Source: Thermococcus celericrescens (GTDB taxonomy: Archaea; Methanobacteriota_B; Thermococci; Thermococcales; Thermococcaceae). From it: DNA of 64,000 bases. Under the pieces are notes generated by a model. That model searched no databases. It had not been told where the DNA came from and saw only the letters and a list, made by a program, of their open reading frames with translations. Below, piece after piece: positions 8,896 to 19,594 of this stretch (within the stretch, counting starts at the first letter, position 1; each line of letters opens with the position of its first letter). The translations under genes were made by a program, and so were the position numbers. The stretch lies in assembly GCF_001484195.1 (NCBI RefSeq), contig NZ_LLYW01000023.1:1-64000 (forward strand), given 5' to 3'.

Positions 8896-9258
8896 ATGAA
8901 GATAATAAAAATCCCCAGTAAGGACAGTGTGGGCGTCATAACCGTTGGAACTCCCCTAGAGGTTGAGCCGGACATCGAGGTTAAACCGCGCAAAGGGGAA
9001 CTGGTTCTCTGGGTATCCAACCCGAACACGGTAAAGGTTGAGATTGACAATGAGATTGAGCTGTATGAGTACATCGGATTTTGGCAGAAGCTGGATCCGG
9101 AAATAGTTTTTTTGAACCGGAGGATTGTTTTAATTCCCGGCGAGACCATCGAACAGCGCATCCCCGTCGATCTGCCTCCCGGACGCTACAAGGTCGTTAA
9201 GTTTGCGTACGTGAAGGGCGCCAAAATTGGGGTGGAGAAGGAGTTCACAGTTAGGTAG
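8896..9258 (+). CDS. uncharacterised 120-aa protein
   Basis: No family recognised. The sequence is rich in alternating hydrophobic/charged residues and Val/Ile/Pro turns (VKPRKGELVLWVSNPNTVKVEIDNEIELYEY, in pieces), suggesting an all-beta, immunoglobulin-like fold, with no signal peptide or membrane segment. ATG at 8896 is preferred over an upstream in-frame ATG at 8848, because that would start within the AT-rich promoter (ACATTTATCG at about 8862). The 3' end overlaps the convergent XPD-type helicase gene by 8 bp. Confidence 0.65.
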   Translation: MKIIKIPSKDSVGVITVGTPLEVEPDIEVKPRKGELVLWVSNPNTVKVEIDNEIELYEYIGFWQKLDPEIVFLNRRIVLIPGETIEQRIPVDLPPGRYKVVKFAYVKGAKIGVEKEFTVR

Positions 9259-11158
9259 CCCAGAACCTCTTGAGGTAGAGTCTCATTCTTCCCAGATCAA
9301 CTGGTCTCACAGTTTCCACCATCCAGTCCGGCAGGTCTTTTTTTATGCCCCTCCAGAGCAGGCGGTAGTCGAGGACCACTATTGAACCCTTCTCCTCCGC
9401 TGAACGGTGCACCCTTCCCGCAGCCTGAACGAGCTTCCTGTGGGCCGGCAGGTAGTAGCCGTAGTACCTGCCCTTCTCCGGGAACTTGCGTTCGAAGTAC
9501 CTTATCCTGGCCTGAACCCTCGGCGTTGGCCTCGCGTAAGGGATTCCGACGAGCACCACGCCGTTCATTTCGTCCCCGCTGTAGTCCTGTCCCTCGCTGT
9601 TCCTGCCGCCCATCACGCCGAGCAGGACTGCCCCGTTGCCCCTCGCGTGGGCCTTGAACTGGGCGACCATGAGGTCGTTCTCAGCCGAAGAGACGCCCTG
9701 CTTCTCGATGAAGACTGCCTTTCCCGTCTCCTCCAGCCTAACCTGGAGGTTCGCCGATAGAAGACCCTGGAGAACCTCGTAGGATGCCGCGAAAACCCCG
9801 ACGTTCTTCGGGATTATCCTTGCCGCTTCCACTATGTAGTCCACCATCTTCCTGTAAACCTGGAGCGAGCGCTCATCGCCCCTCGTCGAGACGTCTTTGG
9901 CTACCAGAACCTGGGCGTTCTCGCGCTTTACCATCCTCGGGAACTTCTTCAGGCGGGCGTTCTCCACGCCCATGACATCGCGGAAGGCCTCAAGCGGGGT
10001 GAGTGTTCCGGACATGAATATCGCGCTCTGGACATCTTTTATGAAGCCCAGAGCCTTGGATGGATCGAGGGCAACGAGCTCGAGGCTCAGCCCCCTGTCC
10101 CTGCTCATGAGGAACAGGTAGTCCTCCCTTCCGATGAGGGAGAGCCACAGGAGAAGGAACTCGCCGACGCGCCCGATGTAGGAGCGGGGAGGTTTGCCCT
10201 TTTCTATCCTGTCCTCCCTTATCGAATCCCCGACCGCCACCATGTCGTTGAGTGTCTTGACGAGCCACCTGGTGTCCAATCCAAGGACATCGACAACGTG
10301 AGAGAACACCAGCTCCGGCTGGATGGCGGTCTCCTGGACGTCCCTGCCCGCCAGTTTTTCCTGGAACAGTATCTCCAGCCCCCTGCTTAGGATGCTCAGG
10401 AAGTTTGCTATCTCGTGCTCGTTGTACTCGTCGGCCTCTTTTATTGCCCTGTTGATTGTGTTTATGCTTATTTTATCGCTGAGTGCTGAAATCGCCTGAT
10501 CCGGGAGGTTGTGGGCCTCGTCAAAGACGACTATGAGGTCGGAGTAATCGAGGTCCAGGGAGCTTATGAAGTTCTCCCGTATGGTGGGGCTGAGGAGATA
10601 GAGGTAGCTGGCGACTATCACGTCCGCCTTCTCCGCTATCCTCTTGGTTAAATCGTAGGGGCACAGCTCCAGGGTCTGAGAGTAGTCGAGTATCTCCGCG
10701 GGGTGACTCGGCTCCCCGAGGAAGAAGCGCACCAGCTCGTCGAACTCCGCCTTTTTCTTCTTTTCGTTCTCGTAGAACTCGCACTTGCCCATCTTCTTGA
10801 GGTTCTTGCAGACGACCATGGCGGTGTAGGCGTCGCTCGTGAACTGGGTGAGGTACGTGTGCAGGCAGAGGTCCTTCCTGCTCCTGAGCTCAACGCCGGA
10901 AACGGGGCTCTTCCTGCTTATCGCCTTCAGCTCCTCTATGACCCTGTCCATCTGCCTGTGGGTTCTGGCCAGGTAGAGCACCTTGTAGCCCATTTCCTTG
11001 GCGTGGGGGAGTACTCCAGCCAGAACGCTCACGGTCTTTCCGAATCCTGTGGGCGCCTCGATGATGACGTTTTCTCCGTTTTCAACTGCCTTTGAGACCA
11101 GTTCTATGAAATCGCGCTGGTTTGGTCGCAGGTTTTCGTATGGAAAGTAGTCGGTCAT
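9251..11158 (-). CDS. XPD/Rad3-type superfamily 2 DNA helicase with Fe-S cluster domain
   Basis: About 635 aa. ATP-dependent 5'-3' DNA helicase of the XPD/Rad3/DinG group. Walker A is APTGFGKT, motif II is DEAH (VVFDEAHNLPD), and the C-terminal motifs include GGRNSEGQDYSG and QAAGRVHRS. Between motifs Ia and II are four cysteines in XPD spacing (KDLCLH, VVCKNL, GKCEFY, LELCPY) that bind the 4Fe-4S cluster. Start taken at ATG 11158 (MTDYFPYENLRPNQRDF), where family members begin; the longer open frame to 11242 would run into the divergent gene. Role in repair or transcription-linked repair is inferred from family only. Confidence 0.9.
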   Translation of the reverse strand: MTDYFPYENLRPNQRDFIELVSKAVENGENVIIEAPTGFGKTVSVLAGVLPHAKEMGYKVLYLARTHRQMDRVIEELKAISRKSPVSGVELRSRKDLCLHTYLTQFTSDAYTAMVVCKNLKKMGKCEFYENEKKKKAEFDELVRFFLGEPSHPAEILDYSQTLELCPYDLTKRIAEKADVIVASYLYLLSPTIRENFISSLDLDYSDLIVVFDEAHNLPDQAISALSDKISINTINRAIKEADEYNEHEIANFLSILSRGLEILFQEKLAGRDVQETAIQPELVFSHVVDVLGLDTRWLVKTLNDMVAVGDSIREDRIEKGKPPRSYIGRVGEFLLLWLSLIGREDYLFLMSRDRGLSLELVALDPSKALGFIKDVQSAIFMSGTLTPLEAFRDVMGVENARLKKFPRMVKRENAQVLVAKDVSTRGDERSLQVYRKMVDYIVEAARIIPKNVGVFAASYEVLQGLLSANLQVRLEETGKAVFIEKQGVSSAENDLMVAQFKAHARGNGAVLLGVMGGRNSEGQDYSGDEMNGVVLVGIPYARPTPRVQARIRYFERKFPEKGRYYGYYLPAHRKLVQAAGRVHRSAEEKGSIVVLDYRLLWRGIKKDLPDWMVETVRPVDLGRMRLYLKRFWAT

Positions 11159-11207
11159 GGGAAAGAGTTTTAACGGCTCGCTTTTAACTTTTCCCCAGGT
11201 GACAGTA

Positions 11208-11558
11208 ATGGACGAAAAGACGAGCAGGCTCATTGAATACACTGTCGAGGCCCTCGTGGTGACATGGCTGGGATACCTGTTCCTCTATCAGAACTACCTG
11301 CTCTACCGGTGGCACCGTGGGCTCCCGTTGCCCTCCAGATCCCCGTTCATCCTCATCGGAGTGATTCTTGGGATTCTGTTCTTCTGGTACGAGTGGAACA
11401 AGTTCGAGAAAGAGCTCGCTAGGAGGGAGGAAGCCGCCAGTGAGCCTGCGATCCCCGTGGTTTCCAGAAGCTCGAATCCAGAGACCGAAGCCGGCTCCCC
11501 CGAGGAGCCCTCCGAAAGGACCTCGGAGACGGAAGAAAGCGAAGGGGCTACTCCCTGA
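11208..11558 (+). CDS. small uncharacterised membrane protein
   Basis: 116 aa from ATG 11208 behind AGGTGA. Two hydrophobic segments (VEALVVTWLGYLFLYQNYLLY and FILIGVILGILFFWYEW) are followed by a charged, disordered C-terminal tail rich in Glu, Ser, Pro and Thr. No family recognised. It is divergent from the XPD-type helicase (49 bp apart) and overlaps the convergent next gene by 11 bp. Confidence 0.65.
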   Translation: MDEKTSRLIEYTVEALVVTWLGYLFLYQNYLLYRWHRGLPLPSRSPFILIGVILGILFFWYEWNKFEKELARREEAASEPAIPVVSRSSNPETEAGSPEEPSERTSETEESEGATP

Positions 11559-12246
11559 TCCTGATGACGTACTCTCCCCTCGCATCTATCCCCTCAAAAT
11601 CCTCCGTCCCCACGTTTAGAATCTCCTTCTCCACCTCAATGATCGAACTTCCGGAATCCGACCCGTACTCGACCCTTTTCACGATGTCATTCTCCACCAT
11701 GACCGTGAACCACTCCCCTCCGTTCTCACCCCTGAGGGTGAACGAGGGGCTTCCGATATTGAATCGGACGTACCTTATCGCGTGTGCCATTAGGAAAGGC
11801 TCAAAGTTTCTTATTATGAAGTTCCGGGGGGAGCCAAAGGCCCTGGCGGCTATCGTGTGGTGGCTCTCCGCCATTCTGGCCAGGGCGGTGCCGGAGCCCT
11901 TTGCCAGAAACTCAAGCTTCTTGCCCAGCATTCTCTCACCGGGGATGTCGGCGGAGGCCTTCGCGATGAGTCCCCCGTCTGCGGCGAAGGAGAGTATCAG
12001 AAGCCCCCTGGGTCCTTTCACGACGTAGGTGACGTGGGGTTCGTTAAAGGTGAACTCGAGAACTCCCTCAAACTCGAACCTGAGCAGAAACTTCCTGATG
12101 GCAAACCTGGCAAAAACCTTCTCGCCCCTCTGGGTTACCCCGGCCTCATACGGGAACATCGAGAAAACCCTCTCCTGCCTTGAAGCTGCCCCCACAAGCG
12201 CTTCCCATCCTGCCGAGAAGGGCACCTCTGCCGTCCTTGACTCCAT
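11548..12246 (-). CDS. uncharacterised soluble protein
   Basis: 232 aa from ATG 12246, with GGGTG seven bases upstream; an in-frame GTG at 12255 is less likely. Predominantly beta pattern in the first half (FARFAIRKFLLRFEFEG, HVTYVVKGPRGLLIL) and again at the end (FTVMVENDIVKRVEYG), with a helical middle (GERMLGKKLEFLAKGSGTAL). No signal peptide or catalytic motif recognised. Probably a Thermococcales-specific family; function unknown. Confidence 0.65.
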   Translation of the reverse strand: MESRTAEVPFSAGWEALVGAASRQERVFSMFPYEAGVTQRGEKVFARFAIRKFLLRFEFEGVLEFTFNEPHVTYVVKGPRGLLILSFAADGGLIAKASADIPGERMLGKKLEFLAKGSGTALARMAESHHTIAARAFGSPRNFIIRNFEPFLMAHAIRYVRFNIGSPSFTLRGENGGEWFTVMVENDIVKRVEYGSDSGSSIIEVEKEILNVGTEDFEGIDARGEYVIRIRE

Positions 12247-12336
12247 GGGGCGCACCCTTGTACATTTGTCCCCAGAATGTACTCGAACGAGTTTTTAAAG
12301 TTGGCGATGGAAAACGATGAAAAAACGGAGGAAAGC

Positions 12337-13401
<1,065 letters not shown>

Positions 13402-13492
13402 TTAGATTTCCATCTAAATGGTCATGCCAGGGATATTTAAGGTTTTAGGTGCCATCCCAAAGACTTTTTAGCTTCGGGGAGGAACATCCCAC

Positions 13493-14197
13493 ATGGAGTT
13501 GCTTAGGCTTAACGTAGTCCCCTGCATCTTCCGCAAAAGGCTCAACCGCTTCGTGGCGCTGGTCGAGGTTGATGGTGATGAGAGGAGAGCCCTGGTAACC
13601 AACACGGGTCGATTGGAGGAGTTCCTGGTTCCGGGCAGGAAAGCCTTCTGCACGCCCAAGACTGGCGGAAAGACGGACTTCGTTCTGGTCGCCTTTGAGG
13701 ATTTTGATGAAAGGGGGGCGGTGATAGACACGCGAACCCAGGCCAAAGCCTTCGAGCGGGCGGTGGAGCTTGGTTTGATACCATGGCTGGAGAACTGCCG
13801 GCTAAAGCGGAAGGAAATCACGGTCGGCAAATCGCGCCTTGATTACCTCTTCGAGTGCCCGGAGGGTGAGGTCTACGCCGAGATGAAGAGCGCGGTTTTG
13901 AGGGGAGGTGAAAGGGGAGAGTACGCGATGTATCCCGATTGCCCCAGCGTGAGGGGGCAGAAGCACATAAGGGAGCTGATAGGACTCTCAAAGGCGGGGA
14001 AGAGGGCTATGATATTTTTCATCGGGGCGATGCCCGGTGTCGAGAAGTTCAGGCCCTATGAGATGGGCGATCCCGAGATAGCGAGGCTCATTAAAGAGGC
14101 AGTCAATGTAGGCGTTGAAATCCACGCGCTCAGCATCTCCCTCCTGCCCGATGGGAGGGTCGTTCTTGAGAGGCCGAGCCTTGAAATCGAGCTCTAA
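13493..14197 (+). CDS. sfsA: SfsA-family nuclease/DNA-binding protein
   Basis: 234 aa, normal length for the SfsA family (named after sugar fermentation stimulation in E. coli). It has an N-terminal OB-like domain (RFVALVEVDGDERRALVTNTG) and a C-terminal PD-(D/E)XK-type fold: RLDYLFECPEGEVYAEMKSA supplies the D, E and K of the nuclease-like site, followed by YPDCPSVRGQKHI typical of the family. The physiological role is unsettled; the name is by homology. Its last 4 bp overlap the convergent glycosyltransferase gene. Confidence 0.92.
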   Translation: MELLRLNVVPCIFRKRLNRFVALVEVDGDERRALVTNTGRLEEFLVPGRKAFCTPKTGGKTDFVLVAFEDFDERGAVIDTRTQAKAFERAVELGLIPWLENCRLKRKEITVGKSRLDYLFECPEGEVYAEMKSAVLRGGERGEYAMYPDCPSVRGQKHIRELIGLSKAGKRAMIFFIGAMPGVEKFRPYEMGDPEIARLIKEAVNVGVEIHALSISLLPDGRVVLERPSLEIEL

Positions 14198-15441
14198 ACC
14201 GCCGTCCGCGGGGTCTTGTACCACACCTTCTTGGCCTTTCTGCCCTCCCATAGGCCCGCGAGGGATATAAGCACCCAAATCTGGGAGTAGGTGTAGTACA
14301 TGAACGGGGCGAGGAGCCAGCAGCTGAGACTCTTTATCCCCCCATCGTAGAGACCTGCGAATATCTCAAGGAGGAACGCAAGATAAACGAAGCTGAGAAT
14401 AAGCCCCGTGAACCAGGTTATGTTCCCAAAGGTCAAAAAGAGGGCCACAAAGGCCACATCGGCAACTATAACCGCTATGGCGAGGAGGTAGTATATCATC
14501 AGCGTGAGGAAGAGGTCGATTCTTAGTCCCCAACCCGGTATCTCTCCGAGGTGTTTGATGTGCGTGGCAACCGTATAGACGTTTCCAGCCGCCCACCTGA
14601 CCCTCTGGCGGAACCAGACGCGCCAGCTCTCGGGTTCTTGTTCCCAAGTTACCGCGAGTGGGTTGTAGGCTATCCTCTTGCCCATCGCGATTATCCTGAA
14701 GGAAAGCTCTAGATCCTCAGCCATGGCCCTCTCGTCCCAACCGCCAAGTTCCCCGAGGAAGGACTTTTTGATTATGAAGTTCGTACCTGGGAGAACTGCG
14801 GTTTTGTACAGCCTGCTCTTTCCACTCTGCCCTGCCAGCTGGAAGTAGAGGTACTCCATACAGATGAACCTCGTGAGGACGTTCTTTCCCCAGTTGAGCG
14901 TCCTGACCTTCCCCGTAACCGCAGGGGTTTCATCGTCCAGCATCGAGACGAGCCTCTTAAGCGCGTCCGGTTTCGGCCGATTGTCCGCGTCGTAGACAGC
15001 TATAACTTCGCCCTTCGCGAGCTTTAGTCCGTAGTTGAGGACGTAGCCCTTGCCCCTTCCGCCGCCTTCGACGCTGACCACCTTTATGAACGGGTACTCC
15101 GCGGCCACTTCCCTGGCCCGCTCAAGGGTGTCATCCGTTGAACCATCGTCCAGAAGGAGAACCTCGAGCCTGTCCTTGGGGTAGTCGAGGTTTGCCATCG
15201 CCAGAAGGGTCTCCCGTATCACCATTCCCTCGTTTCTGGCGGGTATCATTATCGTGACGAAGGGTAGCTCGTCGTCAGGGGGAATTGGGGGCTGAATGAA
15301 CCTGGAGTTGTACCTCAGCCCGGTAAAGGTGAGCGTGAGGTAGTACAGGAAAATCGGATATATGACCACTCCCGCAAATATCCAGATGATGTAGAGGATG
15401 GAAATTACGATCTCTGCGGCCGTGTTAAGGAGCACGGCCAT
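14194..15441 (-). CDS. membrane-bound family 2 glycosyltransferase
   Basis: 415 aa; processive-type GT2 enzyme of the cellulose-synthase / poly-N-acetylglucosamine-synthase shape. An N-terminal membrane segment (IVISILYIIWIFAGVVIYPIF) is followed by a cytosolic GT-A domain with IPARNEG, DDGSTDDT, YDADNRP (DxD), the acceptor-site MAEDLELSFR, and QRVRW (Q/RxxRW). About four C-terminal membrane segments follow. ATG 15441 is chosen because GGGGTG lies just upstream; the open frame to 15498 overlaps the promoter. It likely adds sugar units to a surface polysaccharide or glycolipid; product unknown. Confidence 0.88.
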   Translation of the reverse strand: MAVLLNTAAEIVISILYIIWIFAGVVIYPIFLYYLTLTFTGLRYNSRFIQPPIPPDDELPFVTIMIPARNEGMVIRETLLAMANLDYPKDRLEVLLLDDGSTDDTLERAREVAAEYPFIKVVSVEGGGRGKGYVLNYGLKLAKGEVIAVYDADNRPKPDALKRLVSMLDDETPAVTGKVRTLNWGKNVLTRFICMEYLYFQLAGQSGKSRLYKTAVLPGTNFIIKKSFLGELGGWDERAMAEDLELSFRIIAMGKRIAYNPLAVTWEQEPESWRVWFRQRVRWAAGNVYTVATHIKHLGEIPGWGLRIDLFLTLMIYYLLAIAVIVADVAFVALFLTFGNITWFTGLILSFVYLAFLLEIFAGLYDGGIKSLSCWLLAPFMYYTYSQIWVLISLAGLWEGRKAKKVWYKTPRTAV

Positions 15442-15543
15442 ACACCCCACCACACTACGCGCCTTTTTCTTATAAGGGTACTCCCGACCAATATGCACGG
15501 AAGCGTTTTAAACCCGGAGTGGAAGAAGTGTTAGGTGGTAGGA

Positions 15544-16440
15544 ATGGCGATAGTCGATGTTAGAATCCTCGTGGAAGGTGCGAGCGACGTTGAGGTTGTA
15601 AGTAAGGCCCTTCAGGGCTTGGCTTTGGGAAGCGAGTACAACATCACGATTTCCGCGATAATCCCGACGACCAACGTTGAGATAGCGAAGAGCGCCGCCG
15701 CCGGAGCCGACCTGCTCATCATAGCAACCGACGCAGACAGGGTCGGAAGGGACCTCGCGGAGAGGCTCTACAGCGAGCTGAACGAGATGGTCGGACACGT
15801 TGAGAGGATGAAGCTGCCCCTCGGCCACGATCTTGAGCACGTTGACGTTGAGCTCGTCAGGAAGGAGCTCAAGAACACCCTCGTCCGGGCGGGGTTGAAG
15901 ACCCTCCAGCTTCTCCCCGGATACGTGGAGCTGAGGAAACAGCTGCTGGATGTGAAGGGACAGTACGACCTGCTGGCTCAGGAATACGAGAACCTTGAAA
16001 AGGAGCATGGGGAGCTCCAGGAAAAGTATGAGGAGCTTCACGCCGAATACGTTAGGGTTAGAAACGAGAACGAGGGATTGAGAGAACTGCTGGAGAAAAA
16101 GAGCAGACCCCGCAGAATAGATGATGCCTGGAAGTCTCTCTTCCCTGCGGAGCCGGTTCCGGACGAGGGGGTCATAGCCCTGGCCGTGAAGAAGCTCGGC
16201 CTGGCGGGTAAGGTGATAGTCGGACAGGGCTACATCTTCGCCGAAGAGAAGGAACTCGTGGAGGAACTGCTGAAGACGGTCTACCTAAGCCTGAGTATAA
16301 AAGAGGAGCTTCCCAAGCCGCCCAAGCCACCGGTTGAAGAGCCACCGAAAACCCTCGAGCCCAAGCGAAGCGAGCCGGAGGTCGTTGAGAACGCCGAAGT
16401 AAAGCCCGAGGACATTGAGGGGCTTCTGAAGGGGCTGTGA
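15544..16440 (+). CDS. TOPRIM domain protein with central coiled coil
   Basis: 298 aa. The first ~100 residues form a TOPRIM domain: the metal-binding Glu in [10 protein letters not shown] and the DxD in [11 protein letters not shown], as in topoisomerase IA, primases and OLD-type nucleases. Residues about 130-190 form a heptad-like coiled coil ([19 protein letters not shown]), then a small globular part and a Pro/Glu-rich tail ([18 protein letters not shown]). ATG 15544 with AGGTGG upstream; GTG 15535 lies within that site. The stop is one base before the xerA start, so the two genes are almost certainly one operon. Biochemical role unknown. Confidence 0.8.
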   Translation: MAIVDVRILVEGASDVEVVSKALQGLALGSEYNITISAIIPTTNVEIAKSAAAGADLLIIATDADRVGRDLAERLYSELNEMVGHVERMKLPLGHDLEHVDVELVRKELKNTLVRAGLKTLQLLPGYVELRKQLLDVKGQYDLLAQEYENLEKEHGELQEKYEELHAEYVRVRNENEGLRELLEKKSRPRRIDDAWKSLFPAEPVPDEGVIALAVKKLGLAGKVIVGQGYIFAEEKELVEELLKTVYLSLSIKEELPKPPKPPVEEPPKTLEPKRSEPEVVENAEVKPEDIEGLLKGL

Positions 16441-16441
16441 G

Positions 16442-17284
16442 ATGGAAGTCCCCGAGCTGATGGAGGAGTACGAGACATACCTCGACCTCGAGGGGAAGAG
16501 TCCGAACACGATTAGGATGTACTCCTACTACGTGCGCCGGTATCTGGAGTGGGGCGGCTCCCCAAACGCCCGCTCCGCCCTCCGTTTTCTTGCGAGGCTT
16601 AGAAAGGAAGGCTACTCCAACAGGAGCCTCAACCTCGTGGTTCAGGCCCTGCGCTCCTACTTCCGCTTCGAGGGCTACGACGAAGAGGCCGAGAAGCTCA
16701 AGCCCCCAAAGGTCCCCAGGAGTCTTCCAAAGGCTCTGACGCGCGATGAAGTTAAGAGGCTTCTCTCCGCCATTCCGCCGACGAGAAAGCGCGATAGACT
16801 CATAATTCTCCTCCTCTACGGCGCCGGTCTGCGCGTCAGCGAGCTGTGTAACCTCAAGAGGCGCGACGTTGACCTGGAACGCTCCACCATTGTGGTTCGC
16901 GGCGGCAAGGGTGCCAAGGACCGCGTCATACCCATTCCGGAGTTCCTTGCGAAGGAGATACGGGCATACCTTGAAACGCGCTCCGACGACAGCGAGTACC
17001 TAATCGTTGAGGACAGGCGCAGGAAAAAGGACAGGCTCTCCACCAAAACCGTGTGGTATCTCCTGAAGCGCTACGGCGTCAGGGCCGGCGTTGATGTCAC
17101 GCCCCACAAGCTCCGCCACAGCTTCGCGACTCACATGCTCGAAAACGGCGTCGACATAAGGGCCATTCAGGAGCTCCTCGGCCACTCGAACCTCTCGACG
17201 ACGCAGATTTACACCAAGGTTACCGTCGAACATCTCAGGAAGGCGCAGGAGAAGGCGAGGCTGATAGAGGGGCTGATGGAGTAG
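16442..17284 (+). CDS. xerA: XerA site-specific tyrosine recombinase
   Basis: 280 aa. Resolves chromosome dimers at dif in archaea. An N-terminal SAM-like core-binding domain ([23 protein letters not shown]) precedes the catalytic domain with the tyrosine-recombinase residues: R in [11 protein letters not shown] in the beta-hairpin ([11 protein letters not shown]), HxxR in [13 protein letters not shown] in [10 protein letters not shown] and the nucleophile Y in QIYTKVT. Start ATG 16442, one base after the TOPRIM gene. Archaeal XerA works alone, without an FtsK partner, in vitro. No full dif site was recognised in this window. Confidence 0.96.
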   Translation: MEVPELMEEYETYLDLEGKSPNTIRMYSYYVRRYLEWGGSPNARSALRFLARLRKEGYSNRSLNLVVQALRSYFRFEGYDEEAEKLKPPKVPRSLPKALTRDEVKRLLSAIPPTRKRDRLIILLLYGAGLRVSELCNLKRRDVDLERSTIVVRGGKGAKDRVIPIPEFLAKEIRAYLETRSDDSEYLIVEDRRRKKDRLSTKTVWYLLKRYGVRAGVDVTPHKLRHSFATHMLENGVDIRAIQELLGHSNLSTTQIYTKVTVEHLRKAQEKARLIEGLME

Positions 17285-17321
17285 AAAACGGTACGCTATG
17301 CTGTACAAAAAAATTGGATAT

Positions 17322-18701
17322 TCAAAGCTCCCCCTTCTTCCTCAGCATCGCGAGGTAGCACGTGAAGGCCCCCGCAGAGATGGTGTCGCCCAGGCCGACC
17401 GTTGAGACCGGGTTCTTGACGAGCCTCGTCGGGATTATGACGACCTTGTACTCCCTGGTTCTCAGGCGCCTCTTCGCCTCCTCGAAGCGCAGTTTGACGT
17501 ACTCTCCGCGCTCGTTGTACGGTACGCTGGTACCCACCTTGAAGTCCTCGGGCGAGCGGATTTCCCCAAGGGACGCGCGGGCAGCGGCCAGAGTTGTTGC
17601 GAGCTCAAGACTGCTCCTCAGCTCGTCCTCGCTCAGCGGGTTGTCCGCGTGGGTGATGTACATGATGTAGTAAATCGTGTGTATCTGGAGCACCTCTAGG
17701 TTCATCTCATCTATGAGGATTTTTCCGCCGAGAACCGTGTCCTCAATGCGGTTGTAGGTAAAAATCCTGTCGGAGAGCTTGGAGTAGCCGAGGGCGTTGA
17801 GGACGTGGGCTATCTCGGCCTCGTCCATGCCGACGCTGTCAACGAGGGGGAAGAGGTTGTAGATAACCTTCTTCCTGAGCTCGCGGTTCTGTATCGAGGC
17901 GAACTCGAGGTGAACCTTAACGTCCCTCTCCCGCTTGAGCAGGAGTATGTCCTTTTTGGCCTCCCTGAGGTAGTGGTTCGCATCCTTGCCGTCCGAATAG
18001 CGGAGCTTTATTCCCTGGTAGCCAGACAGAATAGCCCCATCAACCTGAAGGCCTATCTCTGGCAAGAACCGCTTCAGCTCGGGCTCGGTGTAAATCCTTA
18101 TGCTCTCGAAGCGGGCGGAGACTATGAACCTGCCAGAGAAGGGAACCTGTATAGTCTCGTCCCCGAGTCTGAAAGTCGTCCCGGCGCGGAATTCAAAAAT
18201 GCGGTTCACCTTTATCGGGTCGCCCTCCCTGTAGGCCTCGCGGGGGTGTTTGAAGGTCAACCTGCCATCCTCGACGACCGGGTATGCGAGGTTGGGCCTG
18301 TCCACGAACATCTCGGCCTGCTTCCTCGCGAGGTGGGGGGTGTAAACCATCACCCGCCTGAAATCCAGATTCGCCAGGAGGTTGGCTATGATTCCGGCCT
18401 GGCCGCCCATCCTCTCAACGTCGTATTTGAAGTGGGAGTCGAACCACGTGTGGAGCTCCTCGTTGACGAGGGGCACTGCCATCGGCTTGCCGGTCTTGAG
18501 GGCATGTACCAGCCTGGCAACGAAGTCCAAGGGCTCGTTTATCTCTCTGGGATAGTCGTCCATCCTTTTCCTGACCGCCTCGGCCCCAAACTCGTCTATG
18601 AGCCTCTGCACTATCTCCCCTTTCAGAAAGGTTATCGCATCGACGTTCGTGTTGTAGGCCGTGTATACCGAAAGCTTCCTTGCCTCGTCCAGGAGCCCCA
18701 T
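17322..18701 (-). CDS. pfkC: ADP-dependent phosphofructokinase
   Basis: 459 aa. Phosphorylates fructose 6-phosphate with ADP instead of ATP in the modified Embden-Meyerhof pathway of Thermococcales. The ribokinase-like fold is marked by YTAYNTNVDAI at the N-terminus, RMGGQAGIIANLL, SARFESIRI and the C-terminal anion-hole/catalytic motif STVGLGDTISAGAF. The N-terminal sequence and overall match favour phosphofructokinase over the paralogous ADP-glucokinase. Start ATG 18701 (MGLLDEARKL) behind GAGGGTGAT; the GTG three codons upstream lies in that site. Confidence 0.95.
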   Translation of the reverse strand: MGLLDEARKLSVYTAYNTNVDAITFLKGEIVQRLIDEFGAEAVRKRMDDYPREINEPLDFVARLVHALKTGKPMAVPLVNEELHTWFDSHFKYDVERMGGQAGIIANLLANLDFRRVMVYTPHLARKQAEMFVDRPNLAYPVVEDGRLTFKHPREAYREGDPIKVNRIFEFRAGTTFRLGDETIQVPFSGRFIVSARFESIRIYTEPELKRFLPEIGLQVDGAILSGYQGIKLRYSDGKDANHYLREAKKDILLLKRERDVKVHLEFASIQNRELRKKVIYNLFPLVDSVGMDEAEIAHVLNALGYSKLSDRIFTYNRIEDTVLGGKILIDEMNLEVLQIHTIYYIMYITHADNPLSEDELRSSLELATTLAAARASLGEIRSPEDFKVGTSVPYNERGEYVKLRFEEAKRRLRTREYKVVIIPTRLVKNPVSTVGLGDTISAGAFTCYLAMLRKKGEL

Positions 18702-18785
18702 ATGTATCACCCTCAGTGACTAACACCTAAGAAATGCGGGGAGTTCTTAAAAGGATTTCGGAATGAAGGGGTGGAAAGAAGAGGG

Positions 18786-19499
18786 TCAGAAATCGATGAA
18801 TAGCTTCCCCAATCCGGGGATCCGCTCCATAACGTCCATCTGGCGGAGGGCCAGCCACAGCGAGGCCTGGTTGCTCGTAACGACCGGAACGCCGAGGTCC
18901 TCCTCGAGAACTTCGATTATCTCGAAGGTTCTGAGGTTGGTGCAGCTGATAAAGATCGCGTCCGCCTCGTCCATGAAGCTCGCCTTGGCGAGGCGGTAGG
19001 CCTCGTGGGGTTCGAGCTTTCCAATCTGGGTATTGTCCTCTATTCCCAGCCCCCGGATGTCAAGGACCTCGAAGTCATTGGCCTCGAGAAACTCCCTCTC
19101 CCGCGCGTTTATCTCGTCCGTGTATGGGGTTATCACGAGTACCGCCTGGGCATCGAGTATCCTGAGGGCCTCGACAACGGCCGTACTCGTGCTGACCACG
19201 GGGACGTTTACCTCCTCCTCGACGTTCGCCTCGATCTCCTTTTCGTAGTCCTTCCCCCCGATGAAGGAGCCGCTCGTGCAGCCGTAGAGGATAAGCTCAA
19301 CGCCCGCGTCACGCAGAAGCCTGGCGCTCTCAACGGCCATGGCGTTCATCTTGACCAGTTCTTCCTCCGTGACATTCTTAAGCGGAACCCTCGCCGTGTG
19401 AAGGGAGACACCCTCCGGGAGCGCGGAGTGAAGCTCCATCTCCATCGTGATGTTCGATGATGGGACGATAAGACCAAGCCTTCCTCTCCAGCCGTACAT
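18786..19499 (-). CDS. maleate isomerase / arylmalonate decarboxylase-like protein (Asp/Glu racemase superfamily)
   Basis: 237 aa of the Asp/Glu/hydantoin racemase superfamily, closest in pattern to maleate cis-trans isomerases. The two active-site cysteines stand in the usual places: LYGCTSGSF (C74) and FISCTNLRT (C186). The N-terminal GLIVPSSNITME is the family phosphate/carboxylate-binding start. The substrate in Thermococcales is not known; maleate isomerisation is a family label. Stands alone, with a short gap to pfkC on the same strand. Confidence 0.82.
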   Translation of the reverse strand: MYGWRGRLGLIVPSSNITMEMELHSALPEGVSLHTARVPLKNVTEEELVKMNAMAVESARLLRDAGVELILYGCTSGSFIGGKDYEKEIEANVEEEVNVPVVSTSTAVVEALRILDAQAVLVITPYTDEINAREREFLEANDFEVLDIRGLGIEDNTQIGKLEPHEAYRLAKASFMDEADAIFISCTNLRTFEIIEVLEEDLGVPVVTSNQASLWLALRQMDVMERIPGLGKLFIDF

Positions 19500-19594
19500 G
19501 CTTTCACCTCTTTGAGATTACTCCGGAGTTCTCTTAAACCTTTGGTTTCGGAAAGGCTGATTAAGGTCGGCGAGAAATCCCTGGGGGTGATAGC

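Noticed and set aside
17311-17325. ATTGGATATTCAAAG just after xerA as a dif site
   Set aside because: Only the left arm resembles the Pyrococcus dif; the spacer and the TTATATCTAAA-like right arm are missing.
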